Shown here: one piece after another, positions 1 to 11,524 of the stretch
How positions within the stretch are numbered: the first letter of the stretch is position 1
How the letters are laid out: every line of letters begins with the position of its first letter
NCBI GenBank assembly: GCA_964036195.1
Contig: OZ038451.1
Coordinates: 19,170,318-19,234,317 of the forward strand
Length of the DNA: 64,000 nucleotides
Direction of reading: 5' to 3'
Origin: Sphaerolaimus hirsutus
Taxonomy: Eukaryota; Nematoda; Chromadorea; Monhysterida; Sphaerolaimidae
Translations under genes and position numbers: made by a program
The notes under the pieces: generated by a model
The model's input: only the letters and a program-made list of their open reading frames with translations
Databases searched by the model: none
Told to the model about the DNA's origin: nothing

Positions 1-1469
1 CAGTAATCCAACTTTCAACAGCAGCCAGGGAAAAGTTGCAAAATCACCATTTATGGATTCAGCCGCTGCATTACAGGTGTTTTTTTCTGTTGTTTTTGTG
101 TCGTTGGAATGAGCTGTTATAGTTCATTCATTTTCCACTCAAAGATTACGGAAAATTAAGATCACTCAAATAGCGCCCCCCACTCCTGTCTTTCCCAAGT
201 TTCTTTTGCTAAACTGATACCGTATTTGGGGACTTTCATTCCAAAAGTTAACATATCCAGATTTTTCGATTTTTCAAAATCGCATTTTAAAGTTTGGCGC
301 TGGCCCGGCAGCGCCATGTTTGGGCGACAAAGCTTGCCCTGCACTTTTCAGATATCTCGGACATTTGTCTACAATTTTTGTGTCCCTAAATTTTGTCGGC
401 TGGTAAATATATTGGGAGTTATGTCATATTTTGTAAACCACCCAAAATAAGGAGTAAATTTGAAAATTTGAACTTGAAATGTAAATAACTTCCTAACGGT
501 GCATCGCAGGGCAAAACCAATTACACCACTGAGAAGCCCTTTTCGAGAAGTACACAAACCTAAATTTTCAGATCTATATTTATACCCGTACTCGATTTAT
601 AGAGCAAAATAAATTTGGAAATTCACGTATGCACATTTGGAAATGAAACTTTATTTTGTATGGGAAATCCGGCCGGCTCTTCGCGAGCGATCCGGAGCAC
701 GCGTGCACTTTTGGAAATGAAACTATTTTTTGGATATGTGCACTTATGAAACGAAACTCCGGTGGTCCGACATGGATATGTGCACTTACGAAATGAAAGT
801 TCTGTTTTTCATAGGTGATCTGAGATGGATATGTGCACTTTCGATATGAAAATTGTGATTTTTCTGAAAAATGTAGCACTGTATCTCGGGAACGAAATGG
901 ACTATAACACTGATTTTTTTACCAAAATGGGCAGAATTATACGTGGATGTCGAATCTACAGCTAACTAGATTTTTCTGGATTTGGCGCTTGTGAACTTTT
1001 GGAACGGAAGTCCCCATTTATTCTAATAAAACGGCGCTCTTCCATAGAAGAAATATGGTATATCGTGTCGAATATCAAACATAATTGATATCGAATTTAT
1101 GCAGGCTGCGAGCGCAAAAGTATCGCCGAAACTTCCTCAGTGTAAGGCACTCGGTTAGTTCGCTAAAAGAAACAAAACACTTTTTTGCGTTTAGATTGCA
1201 TAAATAGCGATTTGTCTTTCAGAAAATGTTTCGAAATCCAGCGAGCCGTCTGTGAAAAGTTTGGACTTGAATTCGGGAAAATGTGCGGAGGATTCGCTTA
1301 GTACAGGTTTGCGCTTGAAATGATTGAAGTTTGCACTTAAATATTAATTGTTGAGGAAAATTGTTTTCATGAAATTCCAAGTCTTTTTAATAAATGTTTT
1401 GTAGTAATTTATTTTGTAATAAAAATAGCGCTGCTGAGAGATGGGAAGGATTTATGTATTATTACATTT
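1..1469. other. 5' flank / intron of the SYNRG region, no gene recognised
   Basis: I see no exon here that I can assign. The stretch is AT-rich. Since the exon at 2385 begins in the middle of a protein, this probably lies in an upstream intron of SYNRG, but upstream exons could be hidden here or outside the window. The only structure I can name is the group of GTGCACTT repeats described separately. Confidence 0.4.
622..860. repeat. Degenerate GTGCACTT repeat cluster
   Basis: At least five copies of a word close to ATGTGCACTTWYGAAATGAAA lie near 629, 701, 737, 777 and 829. The core GTGCAC is a palindrome. The same word recurs at about 1547-1572 inside the neighbouring GAGGC element. The arrangement resembles the subterminal arrays of the MITEs elsewhere in the window, but I could not find paired ends for an element here. 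Confidence 0.5.
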
Positions 1470-2360
1470 GAGGCATCTAGTTCCGAATGTCGGTAAAGAC
1501 CAAAGTGTAAAAAAATTAGTTAAGTGCGGATCTGTGATAAGTGCACTTATTTCTTGATAAGTGCACTTAGTGCACGCATGATAGCAAAAGAATTTTTTCA
1601 ATATCTTATACCGTTCCCGAGATATATATATGCCGATTTTTAGAAAAAAAACAAAAAAAATCTTCCGAAACAGGGTATCTCCACCCTCAAATTGGAAAAA
1701 ATTCACTCGAAACAGGGTATCTCCAAAAAGAGCCACCAAAAATTTCACTCGAAACAGGGTATCTCCACCAACGGAAAAAATCATCCGAATTACGGTATAG
1801 ATTTGAAGCAAACAGTCCAAATTCCCGCACAAAACAGAAAAAATCATCCGAATTACGGTATAGAATTCCAAACCAGTTTTTGAAAAAAATCATCCGAAAC
1901 AGGGTATCTCCAAAAAAATCTTTGTCGGAAACAGGGTATCTCCAAAAAGTCTTTGTCCGAAACAGGGTATCTCCACTGCTCACAGGTAAGAAATTTGCTC
2001 TCAAGTGGGGCCAGCAGAATGGCTCCAGCAGAACGGCAGCACAACCGCGCCCGTTGATCCCATGGACTGAGTGGAGATACCCTGTTTCGAGTGATTTTTT
2101 TCAAAAAAATCACTCGAAACAGGGTATCTCCACTGAATCTGCTGACCTGCTATCTATCGAATCATCATAACTCTAGCTATATACGCCGGCCGCAGGGTTT
2201 AAAATATGGAAAATGTAGACAATTTCATAAGCTTTTCAAAAAGTCTTGGGCAAGACTTGTCACTTTGAAGTTGCACGCTCAGACCAACTATGAATTTTCA
2301 AATGCAATTTTGGGAAAACCTAAAATGATGGAGATACCGACATTCGGAACTAGATGCCTC
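1470..2360. mobile_element. GAGGC-terminus MITE with 4-bp TSD (copy 1)
   Basis: The left end reads GAGGCATCTAGTTCCGAATG and the right end is its exact inverted complement. Both sides carry ATTT (1466-1469 and 2361-2364), a 4-bp target duplication. Inside are about eight copies, in both orientations, of GAAACAGGGTATCTCCA and a variant containing ATCATCCGAATTACGGTA. No transposase is visible, so it is non-autonomous. The right end lies 24 bases before a SYNRG exon. The superfamily is not clear to me; the termini match the larger element at 24610-26608. Confidence 0.85.
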
Positions 2361-2384
2361 ATTTACCGTGTCAGTTTGTTGCAG

Positions 2385-5300
2385 GCTCTGATCCGGGAAG
2401 ATTGGAACCAACCAAAATCTATGACAAATATGCAGCTTTGAAAGAGGCAGCTGGGACCTCCGATGATACAGTAAGTTGTAGGCGGTCTTAAAATTATGTT
2501 GAAATTTATTGAAAAGGTCGAAAAAGAATTTTTTTGAAATTGTAAAAGATATTTTTTTAGTAAACATGAAATTTAAACTGTTCTTAATTTTTTTCCAATC
2601 ACACATGAAGAACAACCATTATCAATGCAATTTTTCGGCTGTCATTTCCTCTACAAACATTTCGGTAAATCTTATTAAGTCTGTCCCCATCCATGTGCTT
2701 TTTTAACAGTAGAAAAATTGATCAACAACCTACTCCAAATTAAAATACAAAGAACATATCAGTGTGTGGACATTTACCTCACCTGATAATTACGAATAAA
2801 TCTGATAATTGACCGCACCGTTTGGCGCCAATTGTTACCGCCAAATGTGAAAATCACCCATTGTCCGTACGGTTTCACACCTCATCAACAACCCCCCCCC
2901 AAACCCCCAGTCAGACAGCCTGGAATCGCACCTATCCGCTTGGAAGCGCGTCCTGGAAGCAGCCCAGTCCACGCTGCGCCACTGCACCGACCTCTTTCTC
3001 AAATCGTCCGACGCCAATGTGTGCCGCGCCGTGGTGCAGACCGAAAAGGGCGCTGGTTATATAAGCGCTATTGCTGAGGTTTACAGGGTCGCGTGTAGGA
3101 TTAAAGTCAGCCTGAAGACGACTAGTGAGTTTGGGGGATGAAGGGTTTGAGGCAGGGGTGTTCCTGATTTTGACCCTCTGGGTGTTGGATAGATAGCAAA
3201 GCACTCCTGCGGAGGGATAGATTAGGCAATTAGACCTGAATAAATAGGATAAATTAGGCAATAAATCACATGAACTAGTGATTTTGAAGTTGAAAACGGG
3301 CAATAAAATTTGCGATTTTAAGTAAAAATTGTAAGCAAAATGTCTCAAAAATCACTCCAGATAACTGGGCAATTGGGGGGGGGGGGTTAGGGGATAGATA
3401 GATAGCTGGCCGATTTTGGAGGGCGCCCCCCCCCCACCAGACCCCCCCCCATTGGAGACCCATGGCAAAAAAATAAAATATGTATTTTATGGTTTTTCGA
3501 CTCATTTTTTACGTTTAACTGAGGAATGCTGCCGCCACAGTATCTGAATACTTTTGTCAGTTTTGTGTAGAAATGTAAAATTAGAATCACTCTTCTATTG
3601 CAGCATTCCAAACGGATTTCCTGCTCGATTTGATGGGAAATATCGAGGACAGTTGGCAGACTATTGTCAACTGCACCGGCTGCCACCCGGCACTGGTTAG
3701 TGACATTAAAAGTTGAAAAAACCCTAATGGGGTTAGTCATCCTGAATGTGAGGAAACTGCTCGTAAATGTAGCAGAAACTGTACAGAAATTAGCGATTTC
3801 TGGTGGAAATTGGTGCATAATCTTTCAACGTCGGATCTACATATTTGTAGATTGCTGGACGATTTTTGGGGGGGGGAGAGTTTACCTAGTATGCAAAAAA
3901 TATACCTAAGCAGAGAGATATTTAGATCGCTGAAGGGTGACGACACCATTGGAGACCCGTGGGAACTGGAGTAATGGCAGTGTTGTTCAAATACTGGTAT
4001 TTTTGGAAAACGTAAATGTGAACACCTTTTCCAAATTAAAAGTATATATAGTAAAACGTAAGGTATTTTTAAAATAAACATTTAAAAATCTTCATCAGAC
4101 CTCTTACTTTATCGGCTTCCAATATCTGCCGGAAAAACCTTACAGCTCGTTTTGCTAAATAATGTAATTAGCCACTTGACATAAATCATGGCAAGTAGGG
4201 TTCAAACGGGATCCCGAATACCGAGTATTTCGGGATTTTGTGGTCCCGATCCCGAAACCTCAATCCCGATCCCGAAATTTGAAAAAGCCAATCCCGATCC
4301 CGAGATTTTGAAAATCCCAATCCCGATTAGGGTTCAAACAGGATTCCGATCCCGATCCCGGATCCCGTGAAATTCCGGGATTTACCAGTCCCGATCCCGA
4401 AACCCCAATCCCGATCCCGATCCCGGATCCCGTGAAATTCCGGGATTTACCAGTCCCGATCCCGAAACCCCAATCCCGATCCCGATCCCGAAATCTCAAA
4501 AATACCAATCCCGATCCCGAAAATTTTCAAATCCCGATCCCGATCCCGAGAAACTCCCAAGTCCGGGATCCCGATCCCGGAAAAATTAGTGGAAATTATA
4601 AAAAGTGAAATAATGACGTTTTGGCATGCAAAAAGTGGATGCAAACCCCCAGCGTCAATTTTATGCCACTTTTCTGGCACCCAACAGTGTTTTGAGGCCT
4701 TGATGAACAACTGTGAATGCCAGAAAAATGGCCAAAATCTCTATCCCTAGAACCCAATCCCGATCCCGGAAAAATGTCTATCCCAATCCCGATCCCGTGA
4801 CCCCAATCCCGGCCAATCCCGATCCCGATCCCGAAATCTCAAAAAACCAATCCCGATCCCGAAACCCCAATCCCGATCCCGATCCCGATCCCGAAATCTC
4901 AAAAAGTGAATCCCGATCCCGATCCCGAAAAGTCAATCCCGTTTGAACCCTAATCCCGATCCCGAAAAAAATGCCCCGATCCCGGAAAAATTCACAGCCA
5001 CAAAAGGTGCCAGAAATGGACCAATTTACCAATGGACCAATCGAAATTTAAAGGACCATTTTGTATGCAGTTTGCAAAATTTTCCCCACCTCCCTCTATA
5101 TCTCTGTTCCATGGGCATGGAAACCACTACAAATGAACTGGATACAGTGCCCATTACCATAGTTTAAGGTTAATACACATGCATATATGCCAACCCCGAT
5201 CTAGTGTGACCCCTATTCCGATCCCAATCCTGAAATCTTAGAAAGGCAATGACGATCCCGGTCCTGAAAAGTGAATCCCGTTTGAACCCTAATGACAAGT

Positions 5301-5557
5301 ATACACATTTTCAGCAATCAGTTTCGTCAGTCGATCTATCATCAGCTCTGGCCGCATCGAATTGCACCGATCCTGAGAATTTCTGCGGCATTTGTCTTCT
5401 CAGGGTTGAATTTTCCACCAAAGAACAAGGCACCGGTTTAAATTCTTGCAAAATTGAGTTTGCAGGTAGGAAATATCACGGGCAATGTGCCAATTTTTGG
5501 GTGAATAAGGTGAATCCTGTTTTGCCGTCATTGACGTTGCCAAGCAAACTTTTGTGA
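2385..5557 (+). CDS. SYNRG: Synergin gamma, 3' end (four last exons)
   Basis: Exons are 2385-2470, 2911-3124, 3604-3695 and 5315-5557, all GT-AG with phases that join. The first encodes a stretch containing IYDKYAALKEA. The second and third match the conserved C-terminal helical region of synergin gamma (SLESHLSAWKRVLEAAQ, then ISAIAEVYRVACRIK and LLDLMGNIEDSW). The last encodes a Cys/His module (FCGICLL, then YHGQCANFW) and ends LPSLTLPSKLL. In known animals this protein binds the AP-1 gamma appendage and works in clathrin traffic at the trans-Golgi network and endosomes. The 5' part, including any EH domain, is not seen; it lies upstream of the window or was missed. The introns hold a GAGGC MITE, a CAGGGG element and a hAT inserted in a hAT. 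The assignment rests on remembered family sequence, not on a search. Confidence 0.8.
3153..3474. mobile_element. CAGGGG-family hAT-like MITE, eroded copy
   Basis: It has the family's hallmarks: a left end of CAGGGGTG followed by TTTTGACCCTCTGGG, internal GATAGATAGCTGG and TCCGGAGGGATAGAT-like words, runs of G and C, and a right end GGAGACCC. The final bases are changed and I see no target duplication. It lies in a SYNRG intron. Intact relatives are at 10822-11304, 48252-48738 and 56986-57740. Confidence 0.6.
3978..4080. mobile_element. Left end of a CAGTGTTG hAT-type element
   Basis: It begins CAGTGTTGTTCAAATACTGG and continues with ACGTAAATG and AAACGTAAGG words. These resemble the ends of the TTACG-rich elements at 33897-34599 and 37889-39622. 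No matching right end or target duplication was found, so it is truncated. Confidence 0.5.
4196..5291. mobile_element. hAT MITE with GGATCCCG subterminal repeats (outer copy)
   Basis: The termini are TAGGGTTCAAACG and its inverted complement CGTTTGAACCCTA. Flanks are ATGGCAAG (4188-4195) and ATGACAAG (5292-5299), a 7-of-8 target duplication. The body is an array of CCCGATCCCGAAA-type words whose core CGGGATCCCG is palindromic. A second copy of the same family sits inside it. The right end lies 15 bases before the last SYNRG exon. Confidence 0.85.
4328..4952. mobile_element. hAT MITE nested in a relative (inner copy)
   Basis: It has the same termini (TAGGGTTCAAAC) and sits inside the outer copy's own array. 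It has a perfect 8-bp target duplication, ATCCCGAT, at 4320-4327 and 4953-4960. Between the two GGATCG arrays is about 170 bases of non-repeated sequence (around 4580-4750) that also occurs, reversed, in the copy at 9890-10456 and, degraded, near 21900. Confidence 0.9.
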
Positions 5558-5674
5558 ATTTAATTTTCTGCTTTGGATAATATTGACTTTTCGATGTCTA
5601 TATAAGATATTTTCTATTTTTCAATTTTTTTGATATCTTTCCGGATTCAAAGTGATATATATTTATAATATCTA

Positions 5675-6562
5675 CCGTATTTCCTCGAAATACTTCCCTC
5701 GAAATACCCCCCTCAAAATGGACACTGAGCTTAACCCCCCCCCTCGAAATACCCTCCCTCGAAATACCCCCCAAATTTACCGTATTTCCTCGAAATACCC
5801 CCCCCCTTGAAATACCCCCCCCCTCGTTTGACCCCCCCCCTCTCGAGACCACTATGAAACAATCACCCCCCCCCCTCGAAATACCCCCCCCCAAATTGAG
5901 TGTAAAGGGAACGTACATGACAATAACTGTAGTTTGTGTTCTGTGTACTGCAGAACACACGTTAAAACAATGTCGGTGTCACGTTAGAACAGTGTACATA
6001 CCATCTACATACTAATATTAGTCTACAGAACCTTATAAATGGCGGTTTTTGTTGCATTTTTCGACGTCTGCGTACGTTTCAGACGACAATTTCGTACTTG
6101 GTTTTCAAAATTTTTCTTGTGAAACAATAACGCCCCCCCTCGAAATACCCCCCCCCCTCGTTTAACCCCCCCCCTCTCGGGACCACTATGAAACAATCAC
6201 CCCCCGGGGGGTATTTCGAGGAAATACGGTAGTGTATAGAGAACGTAAATGACAATGGCTGCGGTTTGTCATCCGGGCAATGCAGAACACGTTAAAAACA
6301 ATGACTCTGTTATGTGAGAACAGTGATTATACGTCTACACACTTATACAAGTCTGTAGAGTCTTATAAATGTCGATTTTAGTTGCATTTTGCGACGTCTG
6401 CGTACGTTTCAGGCAACAATTTAGTACTGGGATTTCAAAAAATGTCTGGCGAAATAATAAACCCCCACTCGAAATACCCCACCCCCCTCGTTTAACCCAC
6501 TTCCCCTCAAAATTCTCACTCTGAAAAAATAAACCCCCTGGGTGTATTTCGAGGAAATACGG
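5675..6562. mobile_element. CCGTATT-terminus MITE, TA duplication (outer copy)
   Basis: The ends CCGTATTTCCTCGAAATAC and its complement are flanked by TA. The interior is full of CTCGAAATACCCCCC words and long C runs on the top strand. A second copy is inserted at 5780-6229. It lies downstream of SYNRG, between genes. This is the most abundant family in the window. Confidence 0.8.
5780..6229. mobile_element. CCGTATT-terminus MITE, inner copy
   Basis: The ends are the same and the element is flanked by TA at 5778-5779 and 6230-6231. The outer element reads AATTT-TA before it and TA-GTGTATAG after it. The copy at 38243-38684 shows the uninterrupted form AATTTAGTGTATAG. That empty site supports a 2-bp TA target duplication and a Tc1/mariner-like insertion mechanism. 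Confidence 0.85.
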
Positions 6563-6755
6563 TATATATTTAATGGCTACTTTTTGGTGTCTGCATTTGA
6601 CATTTCTTCAAAATTGTACATTTCGTTCCAAAAAGTTCTCGATCCCTTATCTTCGATACAATATAAATATCATCCGACCACTTTCATTTTTCATTTTTCT
6701 TCAGACACATTATTCATCATGATTCTTATAGTCGTTTTCCGTGGATAGGTGCTAC

Positions 6756-6936
6756 TAGGGTGGGAAAACTTACCTAAAATCTGAAAGTAAATGTGAAATG
6801 CGGTAAATGTGAAAGTAGATGAATTGAATGTAACAATTTAAATGTGAACGAACGAATTTTGCCTGGAATTTGATTTACCACGAAATTTTGTTGCCGGAAG
6901 TACGTAACATGTAATTTACCGTCGTTTCCCATCCTA
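6756..6936. mobile_element. Small TAGGGTGGG-terminus element
   Basis: The left end TAGGGTGGGAAAAC and right end GTTTCCCATCCTA are imperfect inverted repeats. Inside are AAATGTGAAAT and GTAAATGTGAA words. The flanks share GGTGCT but are offset by two bases, so the target duplication is only suggestive. The termini resemble hAT families. Confidence 0.45.
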
Positions 6937-7563
6937 GGGGGTGCTGTCAAAATTTGTCGCTTGAGGCTCTGGTTTTGCTATTTTTTTGGTTTTCTGTTGA
7001 ATTTGTGTGTTTTACATACATTTATGCCATTTCTCACAGTGTCAATCATTTTGTATTTTAGGTCTTATTTTTCTTTGTAGGATGAACTGTCTATTCGTCT
7101 AACTTTTTAGTTTTTCATAAAATACTCACATATCAACCCTACGTGATTTCTTAATCTAAACTTTCTGGATATTTACGATGCTGGCTGATATTTCTGCCAC
7201 GTCAACAATAATTAAGGTTATTTTGTGGCAGAAAAATTGGCACGCACTACAGTTCCTTTGGAACTTTTAAATTTCATTTGATTTCCCATGTTTGTGTCTC
7301 AGATTTCAGGCAGTCATCTTCGCTGTGATAATAAAATCAACTGTACAAAGTGTATACTGAATGGGGCGTCTCGTTTTCAGTTATCTATTTATTTATCTGG
7401 GTTTCTGTGCGTTCGCTAAATGAAACTGTGTCTGTATCCAAATTTTGAAAACTCTGGAATTTCGGGAAAAAAAAGAAAAACAAGTGGGCCATTAACCGCC
7501 AGCTGTCGCCCATGATAAACGCCGTTTTTCATCGGATTTACAACACCAAGGTGGCTTTCGGCA
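6937..7563. other. Intergenic sequence with no recognised feature
   Basis: AT-rich sequence between a small MITE and the unassigned ORF region. I see no exon, RNA gene or paired repeat. Confidence 0.5.
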
Positions 7564-7592
7564 GTGCTTAAGGATCATACTAAACTAGCAGT

Positions 7593-7858
7593 CACTTATT
7601 TGCAGTGCTCCTGTTCGGGTGGTCTTATTGGCAGCGGTGCAGTTGAATTGGCATTGAGCCAAGCTTCTTGGGCTAATTCCACGCTGGAAGGAACGCGCGG
7701 CGGTTTACTTATCGGTCTGTGGGCTTTTTCATGTTGCGATGGTTTTGCTTTCATGCGATTAAATATTGGTCTCTCTAAGTTGTTTCTGGCGCTGAGCGGA
7801 GGTAGCACTGGCGCCGCTTTTCGTGTGCAAAGCGCCTCTGGTGTCACGGCAAGATAGC
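7593..7858 (-). CDS. Unassigned exon-like ORF, possible terminal exon
   Basis: Read on the minus strand, an open stretch follows a possible acceptor (GTGACACCAG) and encodes a hydrophilic, proline-rich segment containing KPPRVPSSVELAQEAW and ending PPEQEHCK before TAA. I do not recognise it. No upstream exons were found, and a hAT copy begins just beyond its 5' end at 7867. The plus strand is also open here (from about 7606, after TTATTTGCAG), so strand and coding status are both uncertain. Confidence 0.2.
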
Positions 7859-7866
7859 ACCATGGC

Positions 7867-8895
7867 TAGTGATGTAAAAAGCGCCAGACTTTTGGCGCCA
7901 AGCGCCAATGGCGCCACAGCAAAATAGCGCCAAGCGCCATGGCGCTTTTCTAGAACATGGCGCCAATAGCGCCAGCGCCAAAATTTTTTGCTGCCCAAAA
8001 GGCAGCCATGCTAATGCAGGTATTGGCTAGGTCCTGTCGGTTAGGTTTTGTAGTAGGTTATGTAGGCTAAGGGTGATGAGCACTGATGAGATCCTGGCAC
8101 CCGCCCCAAAATCATCCCGTCTGTTCGAAAGGGTCGAAATAGGGTTTTCTGTCTGGAGGTGCATGGGAGTGCACCATGGGGCAGTCCCAAGCCCTGTAAA
8201 GTGTAAAGTAACGTGTCAAATGTAAAGTCAAATGCAAAGTAAAGTGTCAATCAAAACAAAAAAGAAAAGATTTTATTACTGAACTTTGCATGACAATTGA
8301 CAGTTTACTTTGCATTTGACTTTACATTTGACACTTTACTCTACACTTTACAGGGCTTGGGACTGCCACCATGTGATTCTTCCAGACATCTTTTGGACAT
8401 CTATTTATTTACTTTGGGGCCTCTACAGTTTGAAGCATTCAGACATTTTACCATTGTATTTACCTTTTTATTCAACATCGACTTTATTTTCAACACGATG
8501 CAATACAATGCATTTGATCGTCACTCGACGGCTCGTGAGCACCATTTGAATTGGGATGGGAACCATTAGGCCCATTATTTGGGGAATTTTTTTTGAATAT
8601 CCTTGCAAAATAAGCAAGTGGAGGGTTTGTTCTTCCTGGAATACATGTGCAGTAACACATTCACTTGTGAAAATTCTGCACACGAGGTCTTTTAAGATAA
8701 AATAATGATCTATCTTTTGAACTCCTTGGTGCTTTTTTGGCGCTTTTTAAAATGCCAGCGCCAAGCGCCAATGGCGCCACGGCATCATAGCCCCAAGCGC
8801 CATGGCGCTTTTCCGTAGCACAGCGCCAAGCGCCAATGGCGCCACAGCAAAAAGGCGCCAAGCGCCAAAAGCGCCATGGCGCTTTTACATCACTA
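7867..8895. mobile_element. hAT MITE with GCGCCATGGCGC repeats (copy 1)
   Basis: The left end is TAGTGATGTAAAAAGCGCC and the right end its complement ...TTTTACATCACTA. It has a perfect 8-bp duplication, ACCATGGC (7859-7866 and 8896-8903). Both subterminal regions are packed with GGCGCCAAGCGCCA and GCGCCATGGCGC words; the core is palindromic. A CAGTCCC-terminus element has inserted inside it. No transposase is seen. Confidence 0.9.
8180..8366. mobile_element. CAGTCCCAAGCCCTGTAAAGTG inverted-repeat MITE
   Basis: The two ends, starting with CAGTCCCAAGCCCTGTAAAG, are near-perfect inverted repeats about 65 bases long, built of GTGTAAAGT and GTCAAATGTAAAG words. The flanks share CACCATG(G/T) (8172-8179 and 8367-8374). 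It is nested in the GCGCC hAT element. Relatives are at 57934-58094 and 63111-63282. Confidence 0.75.
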
Positions 8896-9026
8896 ACCAT
8901 GGCACTTTACATCGCCAGTGACATTGCACGCATGCCGCTTATTCTACAACTTGTGGTGTGGCGACGTTACTTCATGGGTAAATTGTATAGATTATTACCG
9001 CGAGTACTCGAACAGTGTCGTATTTA

Positions 9027-10599
9027 CCGTATTACCTCGAATTACCCCCCCCCCGCAAAATGGGCTGGGGACAGGGGGGGGGGTGGATTGTATACGGAGG
9101 CCGGTGAACGGGGGGGGGCGGCGCCCCACCCTAAAATTTTGCCCCTGTAGTAAGGGAATGGCGCCATGCGTAGGCGCGAAGCCATGGCGCTAGCGCTATT
9201 CGTAGGTGCGACGTGATGGCGCCACTGGCGTTGGTATTGGCGCCAAAACAGTTGTGTATGTCTGTATCTTAAGGCATATACAACGACATGAACAGAAATT
9301 TAAGTTTTTCAGTGGCTTTGTGGCTGCGGAGACTGGTCAGCCGACCGTATGTGTTGTGTGACGGAAAAATTCCTTCAAACTGACAAAATCGTCTTCTGGA
9401 AGTGCCATTTCTGGCATATTTTTCTGTCCGACCCGGGAAGGGGGGGGGGCGGCCGCCCCCCCCCCCCTTGCTACGTCCTTGGCTGGGGAAATAATGCCCC
9501 CCCCCTCGAAATACCCCCCTCCGGAATGATGTACATTATCTATGCAATGTAAATATAATCGGATGACATTACGCCGTACATTTTCCCGGAGGGAGCACTC
9601 CATCATGACGTGATCACTTTCGTCGCCATCATCATCTCTCGCCATCACGTCGTCTTCGTGACGTCATCACTTCGTCGTCAGCACGCCTTCCATAAGTGTT
9701 CGGTTGGCCGTCTGCCAGCCGATGACAACTCCTATCTGTTTGTAGAGTATCGTGTCTGCTAAGTATACATGATGTATTTAGTATTTACTGCTAATTTGCA
9801 TAGCAGCGACACAGACATAGTTTGTGTAGCTATCTACGTGTTTATGTACAAATATATCCTGTTTGGACACATTTATTACCTGTTTTGGGTAGGGTTCAAA
9901 CGGGATTGACTTTTCGGGATCGGGATCGGGATTCACTTTTTGAGATCTCGGGATCGGGATCGGGATTGGGGGATCGGGATTGGTTTTTTGAGATTTCGGG
10001 ATCGGGATCGGGATTGGCCGGGATTGGGGTCACGGGATCGGGATCGGGATTGGGATAGGCATTTTTCCGGGATCGGGATTGGGTTCTAGGGATAGATATT
10101 TTGGCCATTTTTCTGGCATTCACAGTTGTTCATAAAGGTCTCAAAACACTGTTGGATGCCAGAAAAGTGGCATAAAATTGACGCTGTGGGTTTGCATCCA
10201 CTTTTTTGCATGCAAAAACGTCATTATTTCACTTTTTATAATTTCCACTGATTTTTCCGAGATCGGGATCCCGGACTTGGGAGTTTCTCGGGATCGGGAT
10301 CGGGATTTGAAAACTTTCTGGATCGGGATCGGGATTGGTATTTTTGAGATTTCGGGATCGGGATCGGGATTGGGGTTTCGGGATCGGGATCGGGACTGGT
10401 AAATCCCGGAATTTCACGGGATCCGGGATGGGGATCGGGATCCCGTTTGAACCCTAGTTTTGGGTACGTAAATGCCTACTTTTTACTACGATCCTGGCGA
10501 AAATTTCTGACAAAAAAATAAAAAACCCTCGAATAAGCCACCCTCAAATTTTGCTGGCGAAATAATTAACCCCCATGGGGGTATTTCGAGGTAATACGG
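9027..10599. mobile_element. Long CCGTATT-terminus MITE carrying other insertions
   Basis: The ends CCGTATTACCTCGAATTACC and GGTATTTCGAGGTAATACGG are flanked by TA (9025-9026 and 10600-10601). Besides the usual C-rich CTCGAAATACCCCC words, it contains GCGCC-rich scraps near 9120-9240, a fragment similar to the GTCCCTGG-ended family near 9430-9490, and an intact hAT at 9890-10456. Confidence 0.75.
9890..10456. mobile_element. hAT MITE with GGATCG repeats (third copy)
   Basis: The termini are TAGGGTTCAAACG. The 8-bp duplication GTTTTGGG is perfect (9882-9889 and 10457-10464). It is essentially the inner 4328-4952 element in the opposite orientation, including the unique central sequence with TTTTGCATGC and TGGCATTCACAG. 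It is inserted in the CCGTATT element. Confidence 0.92.
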
Positions 10600-10821
10600 T
10601 ATGTCAACTTAGAAATATCTTATGTGCTTCGTAGAATTGTTGCCTGTAGCACTGAATCTCCGTGCGTCTTTTCGATTACACGTCAATCAAGAAAAATGGT
10701 AAACATTGTGTGTGCCTTCCTGAAACCACAAATTACATTCCGCATGCAAAATATATACAATTTTAACAATATGATATTTATTTCATTTTTTAATCAAAAA
10801 TGCTTATTTCACACCTGAAAT

Positions 10822-11304
10822 CAGGGGTCTCGAATGGGGGGGGGTAACCCCCCCCCCCAAACCGCCCAGCTATCTATATATCCCGGAGGCAAAGTTTTGG
10901 GCTACTACCCCCTAAACCCCCCCCCCCAAATCGCCCAGCTATCTACCTATCTGGAGCGATTTTTCAGAAACTATACCCAAAAATCGCTATTTTTCATACC
11001 TATATATAGATTTTCACCTCCAAAATCACTAGTTCATGCATCTAACTGCCTTTTTTCAGCTATTTTAAGTACTATATGCTCTTGTATACCCGTTTTTGAG
11101 CTATTTTACACCTACTTTTAGCGATTTTTCTCCCTTTTCTTCCTTCTATGCCCCGAAAAAGCCTATATATCGAACCACCACAACCCCCCCCCCAAACCCC
11201 CCCAACCCCCCCCCCCAGAAAATTTTTTCAGCTATCTATTTCTCCGGAGGAGCGATTTGCTAACTATCCAACCACTCGGAGGATCAAAATTCAAGATACC
11301 CCTG
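10822..11304. mobile_element. CAGGGGTCTC-family hAT MITE
   Basis: The left end CAGGGGTCTCGAATGGGG and right end AAGATACCCCTG are flanked by a perfect 8-bp duplication, CCTGAAAT (10814-10821 and 11305-11312). Inside are CCCAGCTATCTATC words, long C runs and CTCCGGAGGAGCGATTTGC. Relatives occur at 3153, 33539, 42836, 48252 and 56986. Confidence 0.9.
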
Positions 11305-11524
11305 CCTGAAATTGAATGTATAAAAAGCGTATATATTCGCAACCAAACAAGCACTCTTGCGTCACACCAGACGTCACCTATAATTCCCTATACAAACAGC
11401 TTACAAGTGCACACTCGTTATCAAACCGTTTTGCCGCACATCAAATCATTGGCAAATATTGCTGTGTAAACTTTTCTGTTTAGATTTCACTGCGTTCACA
11501 ATGGGTCGGTTTTAATGAAAATTA

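Noticed and set aside
4260-5000. Long open frames of PDPDPE / RDRDRD residues near 4260-5030 and 9822-10417
   Set aside because: They are translations of the GGATCG arrays in transposon ends, present on both strands and in every copy.
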